The notes under the pieces: model-generated
Database searches by the model: none
What the model was told of the DNA's origin: nothing
The model's input: the letters and a program-made list of their open reading frames with translations, nothing else
Assembly: GCA_031376485.1 (NCBI GenBank)
Contig: JANMDV010000043.1
Coordinates: 1 to 9,296 of the forward strand
Direction: 5' to 3'
From: CALMEC01 sp031376485
GTDB taxonomy: Bacteria; Actinomycetota; Thermoleophilia; Miltoncostaeales; Miltoncostaeaceae
DNA length: 9,296 bases
Program-made: the position numbers and the translations under genes
Shown here: positions 1-6,073 of the stretch, one piece after another
Numbering within the stretch: position 1 is the stretch's first letter
Layout of the letters: the number at the start of each line of letters is the position of its first letter

Positions 1-536
1 GCGTCCGAATAGTTGAAGATGATTTTGACGCCGGACGCGACGAGGTCGTCGGCGACCATCTGGGCTGCGTGTCCGGGCACCGCAAGCACGCCCACCATGA
101 TCCCGTCACCGCCGACGACCTGCGGAAGCTCGGAGTAGTGGCGGACGGTGATGTCACCGATGCTGAGACCGACCTTGTCGGGGTCGACGTCGAAGATCGC
201 CGAGATCCGAAAGCCGTGGTCTGCGAACACACCGCTGCTGGCGATCGCCTGGCCCAGGTTGCCCGAGCCGAACAGGGCGATGTTGTGCTGGCCCGACGTG
301 CGCAGGATCTTCCTGATCTGACCGATCAAGGTATCGATGTCGTAGCCGACGCCGCGTTTTCCGAACTTGCCGAACCCGGACAGGTCGCGCCGAATCTGGG
401 TCGGATTGACGTTCGTGTACTCCGAGATCGCCTGGGACGAAATAGAGGTCTTGCCCATTTTCTTCGACTGCGTCAGGACCTGAAGATACCGTGACAGGCG
501 CGTCGCAACGCCGAGTGTGAGCCGATCCTGAGCCAC
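1..536 (-). CDS. rex: Redox-sensing transcriptional repressor Rex (3' part beyond window)
   Basis: Rex represses fermentation and respiration genes and lets go of its operators when the NADH/NAD+ ratio rises. The 178 visible residues match the family in order. An N-terminal winged helix occupies about residues 10-80, with SSQAISEYTNVNPTQIRRDLSGFGKFG typical of Rex (recognition segment around residues 44-60). A Rossmann domain then opens with HNIALFGSGNLGQAI, giving the GxGxxG dinucleotide loop at residues 90-95, and FDVDPDKVG supplies acidic residues (D116, D118) after the second strand. The visible end, VKIIFNYSDA, corresponds to the stretch before the domain-swapped C-terminal helix, so about 30-50 residues are missing at the window edge. 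The GTG start at 536 is chosen because GGGAGG lies 5 nt upstream and gives the family's usual N terminus. The gene is downstream of the subtilase on the same strand but separated by 361 bp, so it is probably its own transcription unit. Confidence 0.93.
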   Translation of the reverse strand, partial: MAQDRLTLGVATRLSRYLQVLTQSKKMGKTSISSQAISEYTNVNPTQIRRDLSGFGKFGKRGVGYDIDTLIGQIRKILRTSGQHNIALFGSGNLGQAIASSGVFADHGFRISAIFDVDPDKVGLSIGDITVRHYSELPQVVGGDGIMVGVLAVPGHAAQMVADDLVASGVKIIFNYSD

Positions 537-541
537 CGTTG

Positions 542-547
542 CCTCCC
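542..547 (-). promoter_or_regulatory. Ribosome binding site of rex
   Basis: The minus strand reads GGGAGG here, 5 nt before the GTG at 536. It decides in favour of this GTG start for rex. Confidence 0.7.
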
Positions 548-571
548 GTCACCCGCCTCACCGGGCGGAGC

Positions 572-590
572 TTGTATCAATGAGGTACAA
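572..590. promoter_or_regulatory. Candidate operator upstream of rex (imperfect inverted repeat)
   Basis: The 19-bp sequence TTGTATCAATGAGGTACAA has matching ends TTGTA and TACAA. It sits 36-54 bp upstream of the rex start, where an autoregulatory site is expected. Known Rex operators are about 18 bp with TTGTG...CACAA ends. This one differs in the fifth base of each arm and has a spacer of 9 bp rather than 8, so assigning it to Rex is inference. It could also bind another repressor or be chance. Confidence 0.35.
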
Positions 591-602
591 ACTATCATGG
601 GC

Positions 603-708
603 GACTATACGCCGCATTCACCACGGCTCTTGGACGGCCTGTTCGCAGCCCTCCGGGCCACTCAGACGCTGACTGCGGCGAGACCAAACGCCGCCCTCGA
701 CACGGCAC
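603..708. repeat. Long direct repeat, copy 1 (106 bp)
   Basis: This copy matches 760-865 base for base except at three positions (606 T/C, 628 T/A, 696 C/G), with an offset of 157 bp. The near identity across 106 bp, against the more diverged unit between them, points to a recent duplication of a two-unit block. Confidence 0.92.
604..609 (-). promoter_or_regulatory. Possible -10 element for rex
   Basis: The minus strand reads TATAGT, a good match to a TATAAT -10 box in a GC-rich stretch. It would start transcription near 597, just upstream of the inverted repeat at 572-590, a layout that suits repression. No convincing -35 hexamer lies 16-18 bp upstream. A second weaker hexamer, GATAGT, occurs at 596-591 (minus). 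The TATAGT lies in the tail of the first repeat unit, while the matching position in the other tail (764-769 region) reads GTATGG, so this base difference may matter. Confidence 0.25.
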
Positions 709-710
709 TT

Positions 711-742
711 GGGCGGCCTATGAGCCGCCCTTCGGGCGTCTC
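711..742. other. Two overlapping, mutually exclusive hairpins in the middle repeat unit
   Basis: GGGCGGC (711-717) can pair perfectly with GCCGCCC (724-730) around a 6-nt loop. Alternatively CGCCC (726-730) pairs with GGGCG (734-738) around TTC, extended by GAG/CTC (722-724 with 740-742) across one mismatch. The two share GCCGCCC and cannot form together. Neither is followed by a T-run on either strand, so they are not standard terminators. Confidence 0.45.
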
Positions 743-759
743 AACCGTCGATGGCGGCT

Positions 760-865
760 GACCATACGCCGCATTCACCACGGCACTTGGACGGCCTGTT
801 CGCAGCCCTCCGGGCCACTCAGACGCTGACTGCGGCGAGACCAAACGCCGCCGTCGACACGGCAC
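760..865. repeat. Long direct repeat, copy 2 (106 bp)
   Basis: Partner of 603-708, with three mismatches in 106 bp. After 865 the two copies diverge abruptly: copy 1 continues into unit 2, copy 2 into the hairpin at 870-887. Confidence 0.92.
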
Positions 866-869
866 GAAC

Positions 870-887
870 GGCGGCGGAGACGCCGCC
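870..887. other. Perfect 7-bp GC hairpin after the subtilase gene
   Basis: GGCGGCG pairs with CGCCGCC around GAGA (plus strand) or TCTC (minus strand). It lies 11 bp past the end of the subtilase frame. It could slow polymerase or protect the 3' end of the long minus-strand transcript, but no T-tract follows, so calling it an intrinsic terminator is not justified. Confidence 0.4.
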
Positions 888-893
888 GATGCG

Positions 894-915
894 ATTTTCA
901 GCGCAGGCTGAAAAT
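894..915. other. 9-bp perfect inverted repeat spanning the subtilase stop codon
   Basis: ATTTTCAGC and GCTGAAAAT pair perfectly around a 4-nt loop. On the minus strand the hairpin holds the last codons of the subtilase (IFSLR) and its TGA at 900-898. With the GC hairpin at 870-887 it makes a double stem-loop at the end of the six-gene run, a plausible 3'-end or termination region, although no U-tract follows. Confidence 0.5.
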
Positions 916-3402
916 GGTGCTTTCGCGGACCATCGGTGCGCCGTTCGGGCCGAAGGCCTGGACGCGCAGGCGGTATCGGCCCGCGGGGAGTTCCTTGCCG
1001 TCGACTCGCCGACGGGTCAACATGAAGCGGTAGGTGCCGGCGGGCCAGTCGCCCACCTGCTTGTCGCCCGCCATCCGGATCGGGGCGGCGCCACCGGCCG
1101 GAACGAGCCAGAGGCCCAGGTCGTGGAGCGGCGAGACGACCAGCGCCGATCCGCTGCGACCGACAAAACCGATCGTCACCCGCGCCTCCGCAGCATCGCC
1201 CGCGACACGCACCAGCGGCACGCTGAGCGCAGTGCTCGGGACCGCCGGTTTCGGCGCGGCGAACACCGGCGCGACGCCGACCGTTCGACCGTCGTCGGCG
1301 ATCACGTGGAGTGTCCCCGAAAATGCGTCCGAGCCGGCCGGGACGTCGACCGTGACCTCCGCACGGGCACCCGGAGCGAGGGCGATCGGGTCCCCTGGGT
1401 CAACGGCGACTCCGGCAGGCGTTGTGATACCGACCCGGTAGCTGCCTCCGGTACCCGAGAGATCGTGCAGCGTGAGCGTGATCTTCGCCAGCGCAGTCGG
1501 CGACCGCACACCCGAGAGCACGGCCGGCTCCACTGCAACGGGGAATGCTCCCGGCATCCGCGCCAGGCCTGCGCCCTGGTCGATCAGCGACTGACCCGGG
1601 AGCGACTGCGCAGCCTGGACGAACAGGCTCCGCACGTCGGCAGGCGTCAGCTCAGGGCGATCGACACGAACCCTGAGTGCCATCGCGGCGACCTGGGCGG
1701 CTGCGGCGCTGGTGCCGCTCATACGCGCGACCAGCGCCTCACCAGCTGCGCCGGGATACGCGGTCTCGACGTCCACTGCGGGCGCAACGAGGTCGGGCTC
1801 CAACGTGCCGTCGGCGGCCGGGCCACGAGACGAGAACGACGGAACGGCTTCGACAGACGCGTGTTCGGGTCGTTCGACGATGCGCGCCGCAAACTGCGGG
1901 TGCTCGACCAGGACCCGCCCCTGCCGCGATCCGAGGCCGACGATCGGGATGGGGATGTCGGCCCCGGCACGGATACCCGGGAAGAGGCCCGGGCCGTCCT
2001 GATCCCACACTGCCAGCCCGACCGCACCGGCCTGTGCGGCCGTGCGCGCTTTGTTGGCAAGGGTATCGCCGCCGCGGCCGACAACCGCGATCGCGCCGCT
2101 GACGCGGCTGGCCCCCTGTGCGTCGGCGTAGTCGCGAGCTTCGTCACCGCGCGTCAGGCCATCCACTCCGGCCAGCACGACGACCGGCACCGTGGCAGAC
2201 GGTGGCGCGGGGCCGATCAGCGGCAGAGCGGCGAGGCGCGCGCCGGCGGGACCCACCGCGAGTTCCAGGTCCGCCGTGCGTGGCGCGACCGGCGCCCCGA
2301 CGCCTCCGACCGTCAGCACCTTGTCGGATGCCGCCGGCCCGCCGATGGAGCCGACTGCCCCGAACGTCGGTCCGTCGTTGCCCGCCGGTGCGACCACGAG
2401 CGCCCCGGCCGCGTCAGCGGCGACCGCGGCCGACTCGATCGGATCGGACCCGCCACCTTCGAACCCGCGCGCCACGCCCAGCAGGATCACCTGGGCATGG
2501 TCGTCCAAGTTGCCGTCGAGGTTCGGGTCGACCGATCGCTCCAATGCCGCCAACACCCGGTCGGTTCGCGCCAACGGACGAACCCGTCCGTCGACGAACT
2601 CGCGCGCAACCACGCGATAGGCCAGAAGGCGTGGCACGCGCTCGGGTGGCAGTCCCGCAAGCGCCGGGCTGCGGAGCACGAGACCCGCCACTTCGGTGCC
2701 GTGCGCCTCGGCGAAGCGCCCGTCGGCGCTGGCCTGGGGGCCAGGGTTGCCGGCGACGAAGTCCGCACCCCCGACGATCAACCGGTCGGGGCCGATCGCG
2801 CCGCCGAGCCAGGGATGCTCGGGTTGGATACCGGCGTCGATCATGGCGATCGTGGCCGGAGCCCGCCCCGTGACGGGCTGCTCGAGCGGCACCTCGGCAT
2901 CACCACCGGGAAGTGGTTTTGCTTGAGGATCGACGGTGGAGTCTTGCGCAGGCGCCATGTAGCTGACCGGGTAAATCGCCTTGACCTCCGGCAACTGGGA
3001 GACGAGCTCAAGCCGACCGGTGGGGACACGGATACCGAAGCCGTTGACCAGCGCCTGGTACCGGAAGTTGATGGTCGCCCCCAGGCCCAGAAGCGCCGGC
3101 TCGATCGATGCCTGCTGCAACCCGATCTGCGCGAAGGCCGCTGGGCGATCGGCCTGCGCGACGTCGGCGACCGCCGATCCGTTGAGCACCACGATGGCCG
3201 ATTCGGTGCCGGCCGGCGGCGGGAGCTGCGGGGCGCGGTGTGCTTCGAGCACGTCACGCCACGCGTCGGCGGCGACCAACGCGCGCACCGGCGAGGTGCT
3301 GAGCTCCTCTGAGGTCTGATCCGCCAGGAGCACCGGCGTCGTCGTGGCCAAAGCGCCCGCAGCGAGCAGGCCGACCCGGCGCATCCAGGGAGGGGCGCTC
3401 AC
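898..3402 (-). CDS. Secreted subtilisin-like serine protease (S8) with PA domain insert
   Basis: An 834-residue exported protease of the Vpr/lactocepin type. A signal peptide (MRR, then a hydrophobic stretch to about residue 27, VLLADQ) is followed by an inhibitor I9-like propeptide at about 66-145 (GFGIRVPTGRLELVSQLPEV). The catalytic domain starts near 180. Asp189 lies in AMIDAGIQPEHP, His234 in EAHGTEVAG, oxyanion Asn342 in APAGNDGP and Ser565 in MSGTSAAAA. A PA domain is inserted at about 400-510. D292-D301 (DPNLDGNLDD) looks like a calcium loop. The C-terminal third holds beta-sandwich segments ending in a FlgD-Ig-like DGKELPAGRYRLRVQAFG; there is no LPXTG anchor or membrane helix. GTG at 3402 is chosen because GGGAGG sits 9 nt upstream and it forms a GTGA overlap with tsaD; ATG at 3384 is the alternative. 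The usual VINLSLG is replaced by VILLGVARG. The substrate is unknown. Confidence 0.93.
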   Translation of the reverse strand: MSAPPWMRRVGLLAAGALATTTPVLLADQTSEELSTSPVRALVAADAWRDVLEAHRAPQLPPPAGTESAIVVLNGSAVADVAQADRPAAFAQIGLQQASIEPALLGLGATINFRYQALVNGFGIRVPTGRLELVSQLPEVKAIYPVSYMAPAQDSTVDPQAKPLPGGDAEVPLEQPVTGRAPATIAMIDAGIQPEHPWLGGAIGPDRLIVGGADFVAGNPGPQASADGRFAEAHGTEVAGLVLRSPALAGLPPERVPRLLAYRVVAREFVDGRVRPLARTDRVLAALERSVDPNLDGNLDDHAQVILLGVARGFEGGGSDPIESAAVAADAAGALVVAPAGNDGPTFGAVGSIGGPAASDKVLTVGGVGAPVAPRTADLELAVGPAGARLAALPLIGPAPPSATVPVVVLAGVDGLTRGDEARDYADAQGASRVSGAIAVVGRGGDTLANKARTAAQAGAVGLAVWDQDGPGLFPGIRAGADIPIPIVGLGSRQGRVLVEHPQFAARIVERPEHASVEAVPSFSSRGPAADGTLEPDLVAPAVDVETAYPGAAGEALVARMSGTSAAAAQVAAMALRVRVDRPELTPADVRSLFVQAAQSLPGQSLIDQGAGLARMPGAFPVAVEPAVLSGVRSPTALAKITLTLHDLSGTGGSYRVGITTPAGVAVDPGDPIALAPGARAEVTVDVPAGSDAFSGTLHVIADDGRTVGVAPVFAAPKPAVPSTALSVPLVRVAGDAAEARVTIGFVGRSGSALVVSPLHDLGLWLVPAGGAAPIRMAGDKQVGDWPAGTYRFMLTRRRVDGKELPAGRYRLRVQAFGPNGAPMVRESTIFSLR

Positions 3403-4418
3403 GCGGCGATGCCTCCCGGCGGTGCTGTGGCGATCGCATCGAGCGCCAGGTAGTCCGGCCATGGAATCGCGGGGGTAAACTGCGCGGCCGCGCCGATCAT
3501 CGCAGCGTTGTCGGTACACAGCTCCCGCGCAGGCACCGCGACTCGAAGATCGTGCGCCGCGGCTCGCTCGGCCACGAGCGTGCGCAGCCGGCCGTTGGCG
3601 GCCACTCCCCCGCCCAACGCGACCGCGGGAACGCCGTGCTCGACCGCTGCATCGACAAGCCGGTCGGCGAGCGGACGCATCACGGCTTCCTGGTATGAGG
3701 CGGCGAGGTCGGCCAGACGCATGTACATATCGTCGCCCAGGTCTCGGACGGTATAGAGCAACGCGGTTTTGACACCGGCGTATGAGAAGTCACGCTGGCC
3801 ACGTCCGGCCAACCCGACGGGGAACGCAAAGGCCGCCGGGTCACCGTCGACGGCAAGGCGTTCGAGCGCAGGGCCCCCCGGATAGCCGAGGCCAAGGAGC
3901 CGGGCGCCCTTGTCGACGGCCTCGCCCGCGGCGTCGTCGCGGGTCTGTCCCAGAAGGCGCGGCGCGGCGTAATCGTGGACCACGTCCAGTCGTGTGTGCC
4001 CGCCGGATGCGACCAGGCTGACAAAGGGTGGATCGAGGGCGACGGGCTCGAGCCAAGCCGCGCAGATGTGTCCGTGCAGATGGTCGACCATGACCAACGG
4101 CTTGTCCGCGGCGTACGCAATCGCCTTGGCAGTGGCGACACCGACGAGGAGCGCACCGATGAGTCCCGGCCGATGCGTCACGGCGATTCGTTCGATGTCG
4201 TCCAGCGTGACGTCGGCGCGCGCGAGCGCCTCGTCGATGACCGCATTGACCGTCCCCAGGTGGTGACGGGCGGCGACTTCGGGCACGACCCCGCCGTATG
4301 GGGTGTGAAGCTCAGCCTGAGTTGCGACGACGTTGGAACGGATCGCACGGCCCACGACGACCGACGCAGCGGTCTCGTCGCACGAGGTCTCGATCGCCAG
4401 GATAAGACCTGCGCTCAC
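3399..4418 (-). CDS. tsaD: tRNA N6-adenosine threonylcarbamoyltransferase, catalytic subunit TsaD
   Basis: TsaD transfers the threonylcarbamoyl group from threonylcarbamoyl-AMP to A37 of ANN-decoding tRNAs, working with TsaB and TsaE in the cytoplasm. The 339 residues fit the family length. Signature features are AIETSCDETAASVV at 8-21, GGVVPEVAARHH at 42-53, and the metal-binding histidines in VDHLHGHI (H113 and H117). SGGHTRL follows at 138-144, LGGGVAANGRL at 268-278, and the metal-binding aspartate in CTDNAAMIG (D303). The frame is open further upstream to a possible start at 4448, but GTG at 4418 makes a GTGA overlap with the rimI stop and places the family's N terminus correctly. It overlaps the subtilase start by 4 bp. 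All active-site residues are present, so it should be functional. Confidence 0.97.
   Translation of the reverse strand: MSAGLILAIETSCDETAASVVVGRAIRSNVVATQAELHTPYGGVVPEVAARHHLGTVNAVIDEALARADVTLDDIERIAVTHRPGLIGALLVGVATAKAIAYAADKPLVMVDHLHGHICAAWLEPVALDPPFVSLVASGGHTRLDVVHDYAAPRLLGQTRDDAAGEAVDKGARLLGLGYPGGPALERLAVDGDPAAFAFPVGLAGRGQRDFSYAGVKTALLYTVRDLGDDMYMRLADLAASYQEAVMRPLADRLVDAAVEHGVPAVALGGGVAANGRLRTLVAERAAAHDLRVAVPARELCTDNAAMIGAAAQFTPAIPWPDYLALDAIATAPPGGIAA
3412..3417 (-). promoter_or_regulatory. Ribosome binding site of the subtilase, inside tsaD
   Basis: The minus strand reads GGGAGG within the codons for the last residues of TsaD (PGGIAA), 9 nt before the GTG at 3402. It supports that GTG over the next ATG (3384), which has no such motif, and shows that the subtilase is translated from the tsaD mRNA. 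Confidence 0.6.
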
Positions 4419-4909
4419 GACTGATCTGCCTGATCGGGCAACCGCCACATGATCAACGCGTCTTCACCGTTGTCACTGTAGTAGTGGGGCCTGACGCCAT
4501 GGGAGACAAACCCGAGTCGGTCGTACAGACGGATGGCGCGGTCGTTGGACACACGCACCTCGAGCGTGAAGCCCTCGTGATCCCGCCGGTCGCCCACCGT
4601 CATGGCCGCACGCACGAGCGCGTCCCCGATGCGCCGGCCGCGATGCAGTGGATGGACGGTCACGTTGAGGATGTGCCAGACGTCCACCTGGAGCGCCACC
4701 AGGATGTAGCCGACGAGTACGTCGAGGTGGCGCGCGACAAGGCAGATCCCGTCAGGGCGGGCGAGTTCCCCCTCCAACATCCTGCGGCTCCACGACGTCG
4801 GGTAACTCTCCCGCTCGATCGCGAGCACCCCGCCGTCAAGGTCACCGCGCCGCATCGGGCGGATCGAGAGGCGCGACACGCGATCCTCGCGTTCCTCGGT
4901 CAGGCTCAT
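4415..4909 (-). CDS. rimI: Ribosomal-protein-S18-alanine N-acetyltransferase RimI (GNAT family)
   Basis: RimI is a cytoplasmic GNAT enzyme that acetylates the N-terminal alanine of ribosomal protein S18 in E. coli; actinobacterial members may accept more substrates. The 164-residue product has the GNAT fold motifs. Motif A is LNVTVHPLHRGRRIGDALV, with the acetyl-CoA loop R90-G-R-R-I-G at 90-95. LEVRVSNDRAIRLYDRLGF at 116-134 contains E117 and Y129, matching the catalytic Glu and Tyr of E. coli RimI. The end, HYYSDNGEDALIMWR, is the usual RimI finish. The ATG at 4909 overlaps the tsaB stop as ATGA, and the rimI stop overlaps the tsaD GTG. A 14-residue charged N terminus (EEREDR) precedes the domain. 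Placement between tsaB and tsaD is a common actinobacterial order and supports RimI over another GNAT enzyme. Confidence 0.94.
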   Translation of the reverse strand: MSLTEEREDRVSRLSIRPMRRGDLDGGVLAIERESYPTSWSRRMLEGELARPDGICLVARHLDVLVGYILVALQVDVWHILNVTVHPLHRGRRIGDALVRAAMTVGDRRDHEGFTLEVRVSNDRAIRLYDRLGFVSHGVRPHYYSDNGEDALIMWRLPDQADQS

Positions 4910-5661
4910 GCGCGAGCGGTCCCCGCCGCCGCCTGACGGGCCGCGCGGATCCGGGTGACCTCGGCGTCCGGCAACCTCAGGTAGAGCGGACTGACCGGTC
5001 GCGCTCCGCCTGTGCGGGCCCGCCGCGCCAGCACGACGGCGTCGATGTGATGGGCCGGCGAGTCCTCGGGCATCGCCACGATGGCAGACGTCACGACCTC
5101 CATCAGACGGTGCAGGCCGTCGCCCGCCATGTACACCGGCGATGCGGGCGTTGCCACGCCATCGAGCCGTTCGACCAATCCGGCCGCACTTGTCGCATGT
5201 GGTTCGATCACCGTTTGGAGCCCACCGTCTCCGTCACTTCGGTAAGCCGCCGCAAACACCTCCTGGCGCTTGGCATCGATGACCGGCGCCACGATTGTCC
5301 CGGCCGGAGCGCACGCGACAATGCCCAGAGCCAACGCCTCGATCGAGGCGACGCCCCGCACCGGGATGCCCAAGGCCTGCCCGAGTCCGAGCGCCGTCGC
5401 GATACCGATACGAAGACCGGTGAATCCTCCGGGCCCGACGCCCACCACGATCTCGCCCACGTCACGCACGCGGATGCCTGACGACGTCAAGAGGTCGTGG
5501 ATCTCCTGGGCAACCCGTCGCCCGGCGCCCTGTGCGGGACTGAGCGTCCGCGCAGCCAACGCCACGCCGTCACGCAGGACTGCGAGGCTCGGACTCGGCG
5601 TTGCTGTGTCGAGGGCGAGCGTGATCAATGGCGTCGAGGAGTGCTGCTTCCAGCTCGGCAT
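4906..5661 (-). CDS. tsaB: tRNA threonylcarbamoyladenosine biosynthesis protein TsaB
   Basis: TsaB is the non-catalytic partner and scaffold of TsaD in t6A synthesis. It has the same ASKHA-type fold but lacks the metal-binding histidines, and no HxxxH motif is seen here. Signatures, numbered from ATG 5661, are LALDTATPSPSLAV at 15-28, VVGVGPGGFTGLRIG at 72-86, DAKRQEVFAAAYR at 129-141, and PVSPLYLRLPDAE at 222-234 near the C terminus. The start is uncertain. ATG at 5661 gives 251 residues and a 92-bp overlap with tsaE; TTG at 5628 gives 240 residues, begins LITLALDTA as most family members do, and still overlaps tsaE by 59 bp. Neither has a good ribosome binding site. The stop overlaps the rimI ATG. 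Confidence 0.94.
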   Translation of the reverse strand: MPSWKQHSSTPLITLALDTATPSPSLAVLRDGVALAARTLSPAQGAGRRVAQEIHDLLTSSGIRVRDVGEIVVGVGPGGFTGLRIGIATALGLGQALGIPVRGVASIEALALGIVACAPAGTIVAPVIDAKRQEVFAAAYRSDGDGGLQTVIEPHATSAAGLVERLDGVATPASPVYMAGDGLHRLMEVVTSAIVAMPEDSPAHHIDAVVLARRARTGGARPVSPLYLRLPDAEVTRIRAARQAAAGTARA

Positions 5662-6073
5662 TGGGACACGTCAACGTTAGCAACCGCCTGTCGCCGCCCC
5701 CGTGTTCGAACGTTACGGCGACGACAGGCTCGTCGAAGGCCGCCGCCAGCGTGTCGGGCCATTCGACGAACGCGACGGCGTCGGCAGCGACCTCGAGCGC
5801 AAGCCCGAACTCCTCGTCGTCGGGGCTGTCCAGACGGTATGCGTCGAGGTGCGCGACTGCGACGCGCCCCTGATAGCGCTGCGCAACCGTGAACGTCGGG
5901 CTGGTGACATGATCGGTCACCCCGAGCGCGCGGGCGGCGCCGCGCACGAGCGTGGTCTTGCCAGTGCCAAGTTCGCCGCGCAATGTCACCACGTCGCCGG
6001 GCCGCACGAGTGACGCGATCGCAGCGCCGACCGCCTCGGTCTGGCCGGGGGCCGTGGTGTTGAGTTCGATCAG
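5570..6073 (-). CDS. tsaE: tRNA threonylcarbamoyladenosine biosynthesis ATPase TsaE, probable CTG start
   Basis: TsaE is the small P-loop ATPase that drives the TsaD-TsaB cycle. The Walker A motif is GELGTGKTT at residues 33-41, followed by TSPTFTV (57-63), H-L-D-A-Y-R-L (75-81) and VEWPDTL (103-109). The first usable ATG/GTG/TTG is GTG at 6007, which would start at RPGDVVTLRG, only ten residues before the P-loop. The frame continues upstream with LNTTAPGQTEAVGAAIASL, which matches the normal TsaE N-terminal helix (SPEET..LG..LA..L..GD). I therefore place the start at CTG 6073, which overlaps the udg stop as CTGA, the same type of overlap used elsewhere in this operon. That gives 167 residues. 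The frame is closed by a stop about 33 bp further upstream. ATC at 6070 is another possible start. The 3' end overlaps tsaB. Confidence 0.9.
   Translation of the reverse strand: MIELNTTAPGQTEAVGAAIASLVRPGDVVTLRGELGTGKTTLVRGAARALGVTDHVTSPTFTVAQRYQGRVAVAHLDAYRLDSPDDEEFGLALEVAADAVAFVEWPDTLAAAFDEPVVAVTFEHGGGDRRLLTLTCPNAELEAALLDAIDHARPRHSNAESEPRSPA

Larger units (their letters stand above)
597..887. repeat. Tandem array of 78-79 bp units with a 157-bp higher-order period
   Basis: Units begin with CGGCNCTTGGRCGGCC at 624, 703 and 781, so spacings are 79 and 78 bp. A partial fourth unit begins with CGGCAC at 860 and degrades into a GC hairpin. A unit tail (ACGCCGCATTCACCACGG type) precedes the first full unit. 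Units 1 and 3 are almost identical (type A). Unit 2 and the leading tail are a diverged type B that keeps the same landmarks (GGCCT, CTCA, CCAWACGCCGC, CACGG). The array is therefore B-tail/A/B/A/partial. Because 157 is not divisible by 3, repeats A and A' are in different frames, which argues against a repeated protein. It fills most of the 361-bp space between the subtilase and rex; no gene is evident in that space. Confidence 0.85.

Noticed and set aside
154..561. 135-residue minus-strand frame over rex
   Set aside because: It is the out-of-frame shadow of rex on the same strand, and its translation has no Rex motif.
662..865. 67-residue minus-strand frame inside the repeat array
   Set aside because: It contains GRPSAV twice only because one unit spacing (78 bp) is in frame. 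The other spacing (79 bp) is not, there is no ribosome binding site, and it ends at the array edge.
597..887. CRISPR array
   Set aside because: The repeated units adjoin each other with no unique spacers of even length, and no cas gene is present.
597..887. Insertion-sequence remnant or attachment site
   Set aside because: No terminal inverted repeats, target duplication or transposase remnant is visible; the pattern is a tandem duplication.
870..915. Rho-independent terminator
   Set aside because: The stems are good but no U-run follows on the minus strand, so it was kept only as a structural feature.
751..3312. 853-residue open frame on the plus strand
   Set aside because: It is exactly antisense to the subtilase, whose triad and domains are unmistakable. 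The translation is Arg/Asp/Gly-rich without any domain, a typical high-GC shadow.
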